Assembly: GCA_964397565.1 (NCBI GenBank)
Contig: CAYNJC010000020.1
Coordinates: 1-64,000, forward strand
Source of the DNA: JAPLST01 sp964397565
GTDB taxonomy: Bacteria; Auribacterota; UBA3054; JAPLST01
Direction of reading: 5' to 3'
DNA length: 64,000 nt
The notes beneath the pieces were generated by a model. It saw only the letters and a program-made list of their open reading frames with translations. It was not told the origin of the DNA and searched no databases. Both the position numbers and the translations under genes were made by a program. This document shows, in pieces, positions 7,213-16,417 of the stretch (positions are counted from its first letter, which is position 1; each line of letters starts with the position of its first letter).

Positions 7213-8395
7213 ACTGCAGTCAACAACTGCTGTGCCGCTGGCGCAGGCGCGGGTCATTATCGTATTGCATTATTATGCCACCGGTCCCGGGCAGGAATTG
7301 CATGCATGGCTGGCGGCCGGCCGGGCGCGTGAGAGTGTGTTGCTTGAACATCCGTTTCCGTTCAGCAATCGTCGCGATGCGGTCTGTGAGCGCCGCTGCA
7401 TCGCGGGCGCTGCGCAGCGCGTCTGCTATCCGCGCCGGGTGCGCTTTGCGCCGCTGCGCTATCTGCTGGACTTTTGGCGCACCGTGCGGGTCGTGCTCGG
7501 CCTGCCGGGGCGTTATGATGTGTATGTCGGCAACGGCTGCTTTGACACGTTGCCCGGCTTGCTTCTGCGCCGGTTGGGGAAAGTGCGCCAGGTGGTGATG
7601 TACTCGATCGATTATGTGCCGGACGCGTATGGCACGCTGATCGGGCGCGTCTATCGGGTGCTCGACCGGTTCTGCTGTTATCATTGCGACGCGCTGTGGA
7701 ATCTGGCGCGGACGCGCATGATGGATGGCCGCGTCCGCGACGGTGTGCGGCGCGAACGATGTGCGCCGCAGGTGTGGGTGCCGCATGGCACGCATGCCGA
7801 TGCATGCGCCGCCCATCTGCCGGCCGTGGCGCAGCCCTGCCGGATCGCATTTTTTGGACATGTCAAAGAAAGTTCGGGCGTGCAGTTGTTTCTGGAGATC
7901 ATGCCGCAGCTGCGCGCTGAGTATCCGGCGCTGACATTGGATGTGATCGGCGGCGGCGCGTTCCTTGAGGAATTGCGGCGCCACGTCGTGGCGGCGGGCG
8001 TGCAGGACGCGGTCGTCTTTCATGGCTTTGTCGAAGAGCATGCCGCGGCGGAACGCCTGCTGATGCAGTGCGGCATAGGCGTAGCGTTGTACCGGCGCGG
8101 TGCCGGTGATTACTCGGAATTCGGCGACCCGGGCAAGCCGAAAGTATACTTGGCGTGCGGCCTGCCGGTCATCATTGGCGATGTGCCGGAAGTGGCGGCG
8201 CTGATCCAGGAACGGCGTGCGGGCGTGGTGGTGCGCTATGACGCGCAGGATGTCGCCGCTGCAGTGCGGATCATTGTAAACGAGTATGCAACCTATCGCG
8301 CCAATGCCCTGGCGCTGGCGCGCGAATTCACCTGGGATCGCGTGTTCACACGGGCGTGGCGTGAAACCATGGAAGCCAATGGCATTTGTTCTTGA
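7205..8395 (+). CDS. GT4-family glycosyltransferase
   Basis: 396-residue GT-B fold protein predicted to transfer a sugar to an envelope or capsule acceptor at the cytoplasmic face of the membrane. The N-terminal half has the Rossmann start VIIVLHYYATGPGQE and RYDVYVGNG. The C-terminal donor domain has RIAFFGHVKESSGVQLFLE, LDVIGGGAFLEEL and the donor-binding stretch EFGDPGKPKVYLACGLPVI (E-x7-E-like region of GT4). It begins 8 bp inside the RAYT frame and overlaps the next gene by 17 bp. No polysaccharide cluster is adjacent, so the acceptor is unknown. Confidence 0.75.
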   Translation: MGKLQSTTAVPLAQARVIIVLHYYATGPGQELHAWLAAGRARESVLLEHPFPFSNRRDAVCERRCIAGAAQRVCYPRRVRFAPLRYLLDFWRTVRVVLGLPGRYDVYVGNGCFDTLPGLLLRRLGKVRQVVMYSIDYVPDAYGTLIGRVYRVLDRFCCYHCDALWNLARTRMMDGRVRDGVRRERCAPQVWVPHGTHADACAAHLPAVAQPCRIAFFGHVKESSGVQLFLEIMPQLRAEYPALTLDVIGGGAFLEELRRHVVAAGVQDAVVFHGFVEEHAAAERLLMQCGIGVALYRRGAGDYSEFGDPGKPKVYLACGLPVIIGDVPEVAALIQERRAGVVVRYDAQDVAAAVRIIVNEYATYRANALALAREFTWDRVFTRAWRETMEANGICS

Positions 8396-9731
8396 GAATG
8401 TCCAGGTAGTGACGCACGACAACGCGACCCGGACTGCCCGCCTGGCGATTGCTGACGGCGTGGTGCGCGCGTGGGATGAGGCATGTCCAAGTGATTGGCC
8501 GAAAGAAGACGGCCACGGGTTGTTGCTGTTGCCGGGGGTGATTGATCCGCATGTGCATTTTGATGATCCGGGCTACACCCGTCGTGAAGATTTTCCGCAT
8601 GGCACGCGCGCGGCAGTTGCCGGCGGTGTGACGACTGTCTGCGACATGCCGGACACGTGTGTGCCGCCGGTGACGACGGCGGCGGCACTGACGGCGAAGT
8701 GTGCCGCCGTGGCAGGCCGCGCGTATTGCGACTACGCGTTCTGGGGCGGCGTCTCGGCCCGCGCGCTGGAGAATCCGGCGTGGCGTGAGGAAATGACGGC
8801 CTTGTGGCGCGCCGGTGTGATCGCGTTCAAAACGTATGCCTTGTCGGGCATGGACACGTTTCCCCATCTGACGTACGCGCAGTATCGCGAGGTGCTGCAG
8901 CATGCGGCCAAACTTGGCGCGCTGGTCGGGGTGCACGCCGAGGATGCGGCGTTGGTGGCGGCAGGCATGGCGGCGGCGGTGCGGCCGGCGACGGATCCGC
9001 GCGCGTATGCGGCGGCGCGACCGGTGGCGGCGGAAGTCGAGGCGATCCGGCGCGTCGGCGAACTGGCCGGCGAACTGGGCGCGCGGCTGCACATCGTGCA
9101 TGTGTCCTCCGGCTCGGGCGCGGCGGAGATTGCGCGGTTGCAGCGCCAGGGCGCCGACATCAGCGCGGAGACGTGCCCGCAGTATCTTGCATTTTGCAGT
9201 AATGACCTTGCGCGCTTGGGCGCTGTGCTCAAATGCGCGCCGCCGGTGCGCAGCGAGGACGAACGGCGCGCGCTGTGGTCGCACGTCGGCAACACCATCA
9301 GTATCCTTGCCAGCGATCATGCGCCGTGTACGCCGGCCGAAAAAGAGACCACGGACATTTTCAACGCATATGCCGGCATGCCCGGCGTCGAAGTGCTGTT
9401 GCCCTTCGCGCTGACGTATGGCTATCAGGCCGGGCGCCTAACGCTGCAGGCGCTCGCGAGTCTGCTGGGAGGCGCGGCGGCAGCGCGGTATGGTTTGGCC
9501 TACCGCAAGACCGGCCTGCACGTCGGAGGTGACGCGGATTTTGTGCTGGTGGATATCGAGCGTACATGGACTGTTGCCGGCGCAGACCTGCATTCAAAAG
9601 GCCGCTTGACACCCTTCGAGGGCGTGCCCCTGCTCGGCGCCGTCGTGCAGACGTTTGTGCGCGGCATCTGCACGGCGCCAGGCGATCCGCCGGCGCCGGC
9701 GCGCGGTGTCTTTCTGCGGGCGCAGCATTGA
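8379..9731 (+). CDS. Cyclic amidohydrolase (dihydroorotase/allantoinase family)
   Basis: 450-residue TIM-barrel metal hydrolase cleaving a cyclic amide. Metal ligands are visible: HVHFDDPG (two His), the lysine in VIAFKTY that is normally carboxylated, GVHAED, HIVHVSS and the catalytic Asp in ILASDHAPC. The stretch EKETTDIFNAYAGMPGVE fits the allantoinase/dihydroorotase active-site loop. The start at 8379 is preceded by GGAAG, overlaps the glycosyltransferase end and gives a normal N-terminus (AFVLENVQVV). No pyr or purine-catabolism genes are adjacent, so dihydroorotase versus allantoinase is undecided. Confidence 0.8.
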   Translation: MAFVLENVQVVTHDNATRTARLAIADGVVRAWDEACPSDWPKEDGHGLLLLPGVIDPHVHFDDPGYTRREDFPHGTRAAVAGGVTTVCDMPDTCVPPVTTAAALTAKCAAVAGRAYCDYAFWGGVSARALENPAWREEMTALWRAGVIAFKTYALSGMDTFPHLTYAQYREVLQHAAKLGALVGVHAEDAALVAAGMAAAVRPATDPRAYAAARPVAAEVEAIRRVGELAGELGARLHIVHVSSGSGAAEIARLQRQGADISAETCPQYLAFCSNDLARLGAVLKCAPPVRSEDERRALWSHVGNTISILASDHAPCTPAEKETTDIFNAYAGMPGVEVLLPFALTYGYQAGRLTLQALASLLGGAAAARYGLAYRKTGLHVGGDADFVLVDIERTWTVAGADLHSKGRLTPFEGVPLLGAVVQTFVRGICTAPGDPPAPARGVFLRAQH

Positions 9732-9988
9732 CATGCCGCTCCCACGCACCTGAAGCAGCGCGGCTAGTGCCTGGCGCGTATTGTAAACGTACGACAGTGA
9801 AGTTTCGCGCGGCGCAAGAATTTATGAAGCAGCCAAGGGCCGTGGGGAATGACGAGTGTCGAACAAGGAACGAAGAATCAAGAAGGAAAAAGTGTAGCGA
9901 CAACAGCAATGGCAGCGGCAGGCAAGGACATGTCCGCTCACCTCAGCGCCGCCATCGATGCACGATGCACGATGAACAGTCTTGCCCG
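9732..9988. other. Intergenic region between convergent genes with degenerate heptamers
   Basis: No gene seen. A run near 9858-9892 reads as 7-mers ending GAA (TGTCGAA CAAGGAA CGAAGAA, then TCAAGAA), the same 7-bp periodicity found in other gaps. The genes on either side converge here; no clear intrinsic terminator was found. Confidence 0.5.
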
Positions 9989-11410
9989 TTAGGCAGTGGT
10001 CAGCATCTGCAGGCCGAGCTGCGTCAGCGCGGCGGCGTCGGCTGCGCTGGGCGCTTCGGCGTAGAAGCGCACGACCGGCTCGGTGCCGCTGAAGCGCAAC
10101 AGCAGCCAGGCGTCATTCTCGCACTCAAACTTGATCCCGTCGAAATCCTTGATGCGCACGACACGGTGGCCAAGCAATTCCTTGGGAGGCGCGGCGCTGA
10201 TGCGTTGCAGAAATGAGGCTTTCTGCGCGGGCGTGTAGTGCGCGTCAATGCGGTCATAGCGCAGCGTGCCGAACTGGCGATCCAGATAGTCCATGGCGGC
10301 GCCGGCATTGGCGAAACCGAGCCCGGTCAAGGCTTCGAGAAAGAGCAGGCCACCCAAAATCCCGTCGCGTTCCGGAATGTGTTTTTGAATGCCAAGGCCG
10401 CCGCTTTCCTCGGTGCCGATCAGCGCCGCGCCCGAAACCAGATAGGGGACAATGTTCTTGAAGCCGACCGGCTGCTCGTGCACGGTCAAGCCATATTCGC
10501 GCGCAAAGCGGTCAACCACCACCGAGCAGGACAGAGTCTTGACCATGTCGCCGCGCCAGCCGCGGTTCTTCAACAGATGCAGCGCCAGCAACACCGCGAT
10601 CTTGGGCGTGATGATGTACTCGCCGCGATTGTCGAGCGCGGCCAGCCGGTCGGCGTCGCCGTCGGTGACCAAGGCCACATCGGCGTGCGCCTGCTGCACG
10701 GCCGCGACCGTGGCCGCCATGTTTTTTGGCACGGGTTCGGGCGCGATGCCGTTAAAGGATGGATTACGTTCGGCCCGAATGGTGGTGACCGTGTGGGCGG
10801 TGCCGGCCAGCAATGTCTCGATATGGCGCGCGCCAACGCCGTACATTGAATCCACGACCACAGCATAGTGCGCGCGGGCCAGCACGTCATAGTTGATGAA
10901 CGATCGCACCCAGTCGAAATACGGCGGGGCAATCGCCAGGTCCAGCAGCAACGCGGGGTCGGCGTTGTGGAGGGCCGTCGTCGCCACCGGCGATGTGCCG
11001 ATGTTTGCCTCAAACAGCCGGGTGATGGCGGGATCGGCCGAGGCGCCCTGTGGTGTCTTGAATTTAATGCCGCTGTACTCGGGCGGATTGTGACTGGCGG
11101 TGATCATGACGCCGCCGTCGAGTTTGTGGTGAAAGGCGGCGAACGAAATGGCCGGTGTAGGCAGCGGCTCGGTGGCGAGCGCGACGGGGATGCGATTGCC
11201 GAGCATGACCTCGGCGACCAGCCGCGCGAAGTGTTCGCCTTGAAAACGATTGTCATAGCCAATGACGATACCGCGCGGCGCGCGCGATTGGGACCGCACA
11301 TACTCCGCGATGGCCTGCGCGACCAGGCGGACATTGTCAAAGGTGAAGGTGTCGGCGATCACGCCACGCCAACCATCGGTGCCAAACGTAAGTGCAGGTG
11401 CGGAAGACAT
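9989..11410 (-). CDS. Phosphoglucomutase/phosphomannomutase
   Basis: 473-residue alpha-D-phosphohexomutase that interconverts hexose-1-P and hexose-6-P through a phosphoserine. The four family landmarks are present in order: GTDGWRG at residues 10-16, the catalytic serine loop MITASHNP (Ser106), the metal loop VTDGDADR, and the C-terminal phosphate-binding FSGTEPVVRF. It is last in the bioD - zinc ribbon - rpe - pgm unit; its ATG shares a base with the rpe stop (TAATG). Sugar preference cannot be assigned from sequence alone. Confidence 0.88.
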   Translation of the reverse strand: MSSAPALTFGTDGWRGVIADTFTFDNVRLVAQAIAEYVRSQSRAPRGIVIGYDNRFQGEHFARLVAEVMLGNRIPVALATEPLPTPAISFAAFHHKLDGGVMITASHNPPEYSGIKFKTPQGASADPAITRLFEANIGTSPVATTALHNADPALLLDLAIAPPYFDWVRSFINYDVLARAHYAVVVDSMYGVGARHIETLLAGTAHTVTTIRAERNPSFNGIAPEPVPKNMAATVAAVQQAHADVALVTDGDADRLAALDNRGEYIITPKIAVLLALHLLKNRGWRGDMVKTLSCSVVVDRFAREYGLTVHEQPVGFKNIVPYLVSGAALIGTEESGGLGIQKHIPERDGILGGLLFLEALTGLGFANAGAAMDYLDRQFGTLRYDRIDAHYTPAQKASFLQRISAAPPKELLGHRVVRIKDFDGIKFECENDAWLLLRFSGTEPVVRFYAEAPSAADAAALTQLGLQMLTTA

Positions 11411-12090
11411 TAGCAGACGCAGTGGAGGTTATGCAGGCGTGCGATGCGCGCGGCCATGTCGGCGTGACCAAACAAGTGGGTGCCGGCCACAAAGACATTT
11501 GCGCCCTGGGCGGCACAGCGTGCGGCGGTTTGATCGTCAATGCCGCCGTCCACCTCGAGGTTGAGCGCGGGCGCCGCTGTCCGCGCGGCGTCGCGCACAG
11601 CCCGGATTTTCGGCAACATGGCGGGCATGAACGCCTGGCCGCCAAAGCCGGGCTCGACGGTCATGATCAAAACCATGGCGCAGAGCTGCAGATGCGGCAG
11701 GAGCGTGGTGACGGGCGTGGCCGGCTTGAGCACCAGGCCGGCGCGCGCGCCGCGGGCGACAATGTCGTGCAGGACGGCCGGCACGCTGGCCGTGCCATCG
11801 TGAAAGCACGGTGACTCGACGTGCAGGGTGACCAGGTCGGCGCCGGCCTCGATGAACCGCGCGGCATAGATGTCCGGGCGATCAATCATCAAGTGCACAT
11901 CGAACGGCAGCCGTGTGCATGCGCGCAATTTCGCCACCAGCGGCGGCCCGAGCGTCAGGTTCGGCACAAAATGGCCGTCCATGACATCCAGGTGGATGTA
12001 GTCGGCGCCGGCCGTTTCAGCCCGCTGAATTTCATCGGCCAAGTGGCCGAAATCGGCGGCCAAGAGCGAGGGAGCAACCAAGGACGTCAT
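11410..12090 (-). CDS. rpe: Ribulose-phosphate 3-epimerase
   Basis: Interconverts ribulose-5-P and xylulose-5-P in the pentose phosphate pathway. The 226-residue TIM barrel carries VAPSLLAADF at the N-terminus, the metal/catalytic HLDVMDGHFVPN, FDVHLMI, MTVEPGFGGQAF and LEVDGGID. All expected Asp and His positions are present. The start at 12090 (MTSLVAPSLL) is chosen over an upstream in-frame ATG because it matches family length and lies 4 bp after the previous stop. A pentose link to xylA at 36 kb is possible but distant. Confidence 0.93.
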   Translation of the reverse strand: MTSLVAPSLLAADFGHLADEIQRAETAGADYIHLDVMDGHFVPNLTLGPPLVAKLRACTRLPFDVHLMIDRPDIYAARFIEAGADLVTLHVESPCFHDGTASVPAVLHDIVARGARAGLVLKPATPVTTLLPHLQLCAMVLIMTVEPGFGGQAFMPAMLPKIRAVRDAARTAAPALNLEVDGGIDDQTAARCAAQGANVFVAGTHLFGHADMAARIARLHNLHCVC

Positions 12091-12094
12091 TGGA

Positions 12095-12451
12095 CTACTT
12101 TGGCGCAACGATGAAAAAGATGAGATACAGAAACACAAGCATGCTCAGCACGACCAGGCCGATCATGATTGCTGGCGCGACCAGCGCTTCCACCAGCGAC
12201 ATGTCCTTGAACTCTTTGCCGCAGCGCGGGCAGCGGTAGCGTTGATTGATGACGACGCCACCGGGCGAGAAGATGCGCAACAGAAACTGCGTCAGTGACG
12301 AATGGTGGGGTGGCCTGGCCGGCGCGATAATCTGCATCGTGCTGTGCCTTTCGCAGTGCGGGCAGCGCAGGTCGGCATGGACGGGTGAGCCGGCGGCCGG
12401 CGCGGGTGCCAGGGTGGACGGATGCAGTGGTTGTTGGTGTGCGTCAGACAT
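12095..12451 (-). CDS. Small zinc-ribbon membrane protein
   Basis: 118 residues, not a recognised named family. A Pro/Ala-rich N-terminus is followed by CPHC (about residue 30) and CPRC (about residue 74), which could form one split zinc ribbon, then a C-terminal hydrophobic helix (APAIMIGLVVLSMLVFLYLI). Its start overlaps bioD by 8 bp and it ends 4 bp before rpe, so it is firmly inside the operon. A similar zinc-ribbon-plus-helix protein lies at 46433-46663. Confidence 0.7.
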   Translation of the reverse strand: MSDAHQQPLHPSTLAPAPAAGSPVHADLRCPHCERHSTMQIIAPARPPHHSSLTQFLLRIFSPGGVVINQRYRCPRCGKEFKDMSLVEALVAPAIMIGLVVLSMLVFLYLIFFIVAPK

Positions 12452-13133
12452 ACGAGATCACAGCCGTGGAAAACAGTGACAACAAGGGGGCAACACAAGC
12501 ATCAAACACTGGCGCGGTGGCGGTGTAGGGCACGCAGCCGAGCAGGGGCACGGCGGCGCATTCAGACAGCAGCGCGGGGTTACTGGACAGCGGCTCGCGC
12601 TCCGTCTGCGGTTCGGTATCATTGAAGATGACGCCCTGCAGGGGCAGGCCGGCCTCGCGGCAGGCATTGACGGTGAGCCAGGTGTGATTAAGCGTGCCCA
12701 AGGTGCGGCGCGCGACCAGCACCAGCGCCGCGCCGCAGTCCGCGCAAAAATCACGAAACGTATACATGCGGTCGGCGCTGCGGCAGAGCGGCACCATCAG
12801 CCCGCCAATCCCTTCGACCACGACCACATCGTGCTGGTGCCGCAGCAGGTCGAACGAGCGCATGACCTCGGCGATGTCGATTGTGACACCGGCCAACGCG
12901 GCGGCGCGATAGGGCGCCAACGGCAACGGCAAAAAAACAGGATTGATCACGTCGAGCGCGGCGGTGCTGTGCGCGGCGCGCTGCAAGGCCAGCACATCAT
13001 CACGCGTGCCGGTGCAGAACGGCTTGAAGACACCGACATCCAGGCCGCGCCGGTGCAGCGCGGCTGCCACGCCGCAGGCAACGTAGGTCTTGCCGACGCC
13101 CGTGTCCGTGCCGGTGATGATCAGGGCATTCAC
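12444..13133 (-). CDS. bioD: Dethiobiotin synthetase
   Basis: ATP-dependent ring closure of diaminopelargonic acid to dethiobiotin in biotin synthesis. The 229-residue P-loop protein begins NALIITGTDTGVGKTYVACG (Walker A at residues 8-16) and has KPFCTGTRDD, PYRAA and VVEGIGGLMVPL, all BioD hallmarks. It is the first gene of a four-gene unit; no other bio genes are visible in the window. No clear promoter, but a heptamer tract lies just upstream. Confidence 0.92.
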   Translation of the reverse strand: MNALIITGTDTGVGKTYVACGVAAALHRRGLDVGVFKPFCTGTRDDVLALQRAAHSTAALDVINPVFLPLPLAPYRAAALAGVTIDIAEVMRSFDLLRHQHDVVVVEGIGGLMVPLCRSADRMYTFRDFCADCGAALVLVARRTLGTLNHTWLTVNACREAGLPLQGVIFNDTEPQTEREPLSSNPALLSECAAVPLLGCVPYTATAPVFDACVAPLLSLFSTAVISYV

Positions 13134-13139
13134 GTTAGA

Positions 13140-13170
13140 GGTTACAGGGTTCAGGGTTCAGGGTTCAGGG
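13140..13170. repeat. Heptamer repeat GGGTTCA
   Basis: Four consecutive 7-mers (GGTTACA then GGGTTCA three times) in the bioD-mutL gap. The same gap holds an inverted pair of CACGAAG-type octamers (about 13191-13220 and 13289-13315) that recur near 54520, 54770, 55425 and 57487. Confidence 0.75.
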
Positions 13171-13335
13171 CAGAAGCAGATGGATTTGCCACGAAGCCAC
13201 GAAGACACGAAGAAGAAGCAGCGACAGAAATGACGTTCTTGGTTGCATGCTGCGGCGGCACAATAACAAATGCCAGATTCTGCGATTTCTTCGTGCCTTG
13301 GTGTCTTCGTGGCCATAGTATCTGTCATGCAAGGT

Positions 13336-15201
13336 TCAGCCGCGCCGGCCAAAGCGCCGTTCAAGTTCATCATACGGGATGACAATCATGGTGGGCCGCC
13401 CATGCGGACACGTCCACGGCGTGGCCGTCGTCCGCAAGCGATCCACCAGGGCCTGCAGTTCCGGCAACGACAACGGCTGGTTGAAGGTGACACTGCCTTT
13501 GCAGACAAGCAGCAGGAGCATGCGGCGGTGCAGCTCTTCGACCCGCGCGGCGCGCCCGAGTTCCAGCAATTCAGCGGCGACGTCACTCAGCAGCGACGCC
13601 ACATCGGCGACATTGACAAACGCGGGCAGCGCGTCAATCTTGAAGGTATCCGGGCCGAACTCCTCAATGGAAAACCCCATGGCCCGCAGCGCGTCCAGCT
13701 GTTCGTGCAGCACGGCCGCGTGCATGGCGGAGACTTGCGCGGTGGCCGGCAATAACAACGTCTGCTGCGCAACACTGCGCGTCGCCATGGCAGCAGTGAC
13801 ATCGTCAAAGCCGACCCGCTCGTGCGCGGCGTGCTGGTCAATCAGCACGATGCCATTGCGCGCGCCGGCAATTTCGGCGACGATATATTTGTTGCCGGCC
13901 TGGCCGATCACGCGCAGCGTATCCGCCGCGGCCGGTGCCGGTGCCGCGGCGCCCGCCGTTGCGCCCGCCGCGGGTTGTGCTGGCGCCGGCGCCGCATCGG
14001 GCGCGCGGCCGTACAGTGTTTTCCACTCATCAATGGATAACTTGCGCGACCACGGCGCGGCCAGCACCGGCGGCGTGCTCAGCCGCGTGGCGTCGGGCGT
14101 AGCCGCAGTGCCCGTCGCGGTGGTGTTGCGCGCTCCCACGCCGACGCGCGGCATTGTCGCGTGCGCCTGCAGACAGGCCATGATCGCATTGCTGATAGCG
14201 CTTTGGACCGCGTACTCATTGCCAAAGCGCACTTCCAGTTTGGCCGGATGCATATTGACATCCACCGAGTGCGGCGGCACCTCCACAAAGAGAAACGCAT
14301 AGGGATAAGCGTCGGCAGTCAAGAGCGTGCCGTAGGCGCGCTTGATCAGCGCGGCCAGCCAGGCGCACCGCACCGGGCGTCGATTGACATACAGGAACAA
14401 TTCCTGACGCGAGAGCACCGCGCGTGACCAAGACGAGCAGAAGCCACGCACCGTGAAGGGCTCGGCCTGATACTCAATCGGCAGCAGGTCGTTGACCAGT
14501 TCGCGGCCGCGCACGTGGCTCAGGCGCGTGCGCAGCGCATCGGCGAACGGCGTCGTGGCTGGCTGTGGTGGCACGTCATACTGGATCGTGTTTTCGAGCA
14601 GATACTTGAAGCCGACGTGCGGATGCGCCAGCATGACGGCGTGCACGACGCGCGCGATATGACTGATCTCGGTCGCGGTTGTCTTCAGGAACTTGGCACG
14701 TGCCGGCACGCAATAGAAGAGGGTCCGCACGGCAACGGTCGTGCCGGGCGCGCGGGCAGCGTCGCTGACCTGCACATTGTGGCCGCCATCAATCGTGATA
14801 CGGGTGGCGTGGGCCGCGTTGGCTTGGCAGGTCAACAGCTCAAAATGGGCGACTGAGGCGATACTGGGCAACGCTTCGCCGCGAAAGCCGAGCGTCGTGA
14901 TGGCGTCAATATCATCGACCGTGTGAATCTTGCTGGTGGCGTGGCGCTGGATGGCGAGTTCGGCATCGGCGCGGCCCATGCCGACGCCGTCGTCGCTGAC
15001 GCGCATGAGCGTGCGGCCGCCGCCTTCAATTTCGATGGTGATGCGCGTCGCGCCGGCATCCAGCGCGTTTTCAACCAGCTCTTTCACCACCGACGCCGGC
15101 CGGTCCACCACTTCACCGGCGGCAATTTTGTTGGCCACATCGGGCGGCAAAATCATCACGTGCGCACCACGCCGCACCGACTGTGTCGCAACGCCACTCA
15201 C
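13336..15201 (-). CDS. mutL: DNA mismatch repair protein MutL (endonuclease type)
   Basis: 621-residue mismatch repair mediator. The GHKL ATPase region has LPPDVANKIAAGEVV, ELVENALDAGAT, DDGVGM and TLGFRGEALPSIASV; a Pro/Ala-rich linker (about residues 385-430) leads to the C-terminal dimerisation domain. The endonuclease motif DQHA(X)2E(X)4E is present as DQHAAHERVGFD, with Asp at the last position. VCKGSV and CPHGRP zinc-site motifs follow, as expected in bacteria lacking MutH. The GTG start at 15201 lies 7 bp after pta; an internal ATG at 15156 is an alternative. No mutS is seen in the window. Confidence 0.92.
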   Translation of the reverse strand: MSGVATQSVRRGAHVMILPPDVANKIAAGEVVDRPASVVKELVENALDAGATRITIEIEGGGRTLMRVSDDGVGMGRADAELAIQRHATSKIHTVDDIDAITTLGFRGEALPSIASVAHFELLTCQANAAHATRITIDGGHNVQVSDAARAPGTTVAVRTLFYCVPARAKFLKTTATEISHIARVVHAVMLAHPHVGFKYLLENTIQYDVPPQPATTPFADALRTRLSHVRGRELVNDLLPIEYQAEPFTVRGFCSSWSRAVLSRQELFLYVNRRPVRCAWLAALIKRAYGTLLTADAYPYAFLFVEVPPHSVDVNMHPAKLEVRFGNEYAVQSAISNAIMACLQAHATMPRVGVGARNTTATGTAATPDATRLSTPPVLAAPWSRKLSIDEWKTLYGRAPDAAPAPAQPAAGATAGAAAPAPAAADTLRVIGQAGNKYIVAEIAGARNGIVLIDQHAAHERVGFDDVTAAMATRSVAQQTLLLPATAQVSAMHAAVLHEQLDALRAMGFSIEEFGPDTFKIDALPAFVNVADVASLLSDVAAELLELGRAARVEELHRRMLLLLVCKGSVTFNQPLSLPELQALVDRLRTTATPWTCPHGRPTMIVIPYDELERRFGRRG

Positions 15202-15208
15202 CCCCGGC

Positions 15209-16201
15209 TCACTCTTGTACGGCGGTGATGGCGCTGACCGTCACAATATCGTCCACCGAACAGCCGCGGCTGAGGTCATTGACCGGCTTGGCGCAGCCTT
15301 GCAGCAGCGGGCCGAACGCCATCGCCTTGGCCAGCCGCTCGGTGAGCTTGTAGCAGATATTGCCGGCATTCAGGTCGGGGAAAATCAAGACATTGGCGCG
15401 GCCGGCAACCGGGCTGCCGGGCGCCTTCTTGGCGCCGATGGCGGGCACCAGCGCGGCGTCCGATTGCAGCTCGCCATCCACCAACAACTGTGGTGCGCGT
15501 TGCTTGACCAGTGCGGTGGCGGCAATGACCTTGTCGGCGATCGGATCATGCGCGCTGCCTTTGGTTGAGAACGCCAGCATGGCGACAATCGGCTCGACCC
15601 CGATCAGCGTCCGGCACGAATCGGCCGAGATGATCGCAATATCGGCCAACTGTTCGGCGGTCGGATTCGGCACGACCCCGCAGTCGGCGTAGATCAGCAT
15701 GCCGTCCGCGCCGTACGGGCAGTCCGGCACGACCATCAGGAAGCAGCTTGAGAGGGTTTTGATGCCCGGCTTGGTGCCAAGGCAGTAGAGCGCGGAGCGG
15801 ATCGTGTTGGCCGTCGGATTGTCCGCGCCGGCGACATAGCCGTACGCCAGTCCTGCGCGCACGAGCAGTGCGGCGACGTACAAATAATCCTGCAACAATT
15901 TCTGCGCGGCGTCGGGCGTCATGCCCTTGTGCTTGCGCAAGGCGGTGAGTTTTTCGACGAAGCCATACTGGGCGCAGACCGCGGCGGGATCAATGATCGG
16001 GACGCCGTCGATGTTCGCGCCACACTCGCGCGCCAAGGCGGCAATGGCATCCGGCTTGCCGACCAGCGCGACCTCGGTGAAGCCCTCGCGGACGATGATC
16101 TCGGCGGCCAACAAGGTGCGTTTGTCCCAGCTTTCCGGCAGCAGAATTTTGCGGTGCGCCGCCCGCGCCCGGGCTTTGATTTCCGCGACAATATTCCGCA
16201 T
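15209..16201 (-). CDS. pta: Phosphate acetyltransferase
   Basis: Interconverts acetyl-CoA and acetyl-phosphate. The 330-residue short-form Pta begins MRNIVAEIKARARAAHRKIL and has ILLPESWDKR, the C-terminal AKKAPGSPVAGRANVLIFPD block and GNICYKLTERLA. No N-terminal DRTGG or P-loop domains of the long form. The start at 16201 is favoured by GAGGAAG six bases upstream and a good promoter. mutL follows after 7 bp; ackA is not adjacent. Confidence 0.93.
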   Translation of the reverse strand: MRNIVAEIKARARAAHRKILLPESWDKRTLLAAEIIVREGFTEVALVGKPDAIAALARECGANIDGVPIIDPAAVCAQYGFVEKLTALRKHKGMTPDAAQKLLQDYLYVAALLVRAGLAYGYVAGADNPTANTIRSALYCLGTKPGIKTLSSCFLMVVPDCPYGADGMLIYADCGVVPNPTAEQLADIAIISADSCRTLIGVEPIVAMLAFSTKGSAHDPIADKVIAATALVKQRAPQLLVDGELQSDAALVPAIGAKKAPGSPVAGRANVLIFPDLNAGNICYKLTERLAKAMAFGPLLQGCAKPVNDLSRGCSVDDIVTVSAITAVQE

Positions 16202-16242
16202 CGGCACTTCCTCGCACGTGGTTAATAGTTGCTTGCGCACTC

Positions 16243-16271
16243 ATTATAGCACAAGCCGCCACGCCACGCAA
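16243..16271 (-). promoter_or_regulatory. Promoter of pta-mutL
   Basis: Minus strand TTGCGT (16271-16266), 17-bp spacer, perfect TATAAT (16248-16243). It precedes the chosen pta start by about 40 bp. Confidence 0.75.
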
Positions 16272-16417
16272 TCAATTGAGTTGCCTCGTGTGAAATGTTT
16301 CTGAACGGGAGGCGGTTGCCTCACGTAAGCATATCTCTGAAACAGTACCATCACGTCAGCCAGGTACAACCTGAAACACGTGATTTACACGATATGGTAT
16401 AGTAGTAGCGTTACCGC

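Noticed and set aside
16272..16417. Possible tRNA or small RNA gene in the pta/TPR divergent gap
   Set aside because: No cloverleaf or terminator could be traced; only short imperfect repeats and a weak TATAGT box near 16398.
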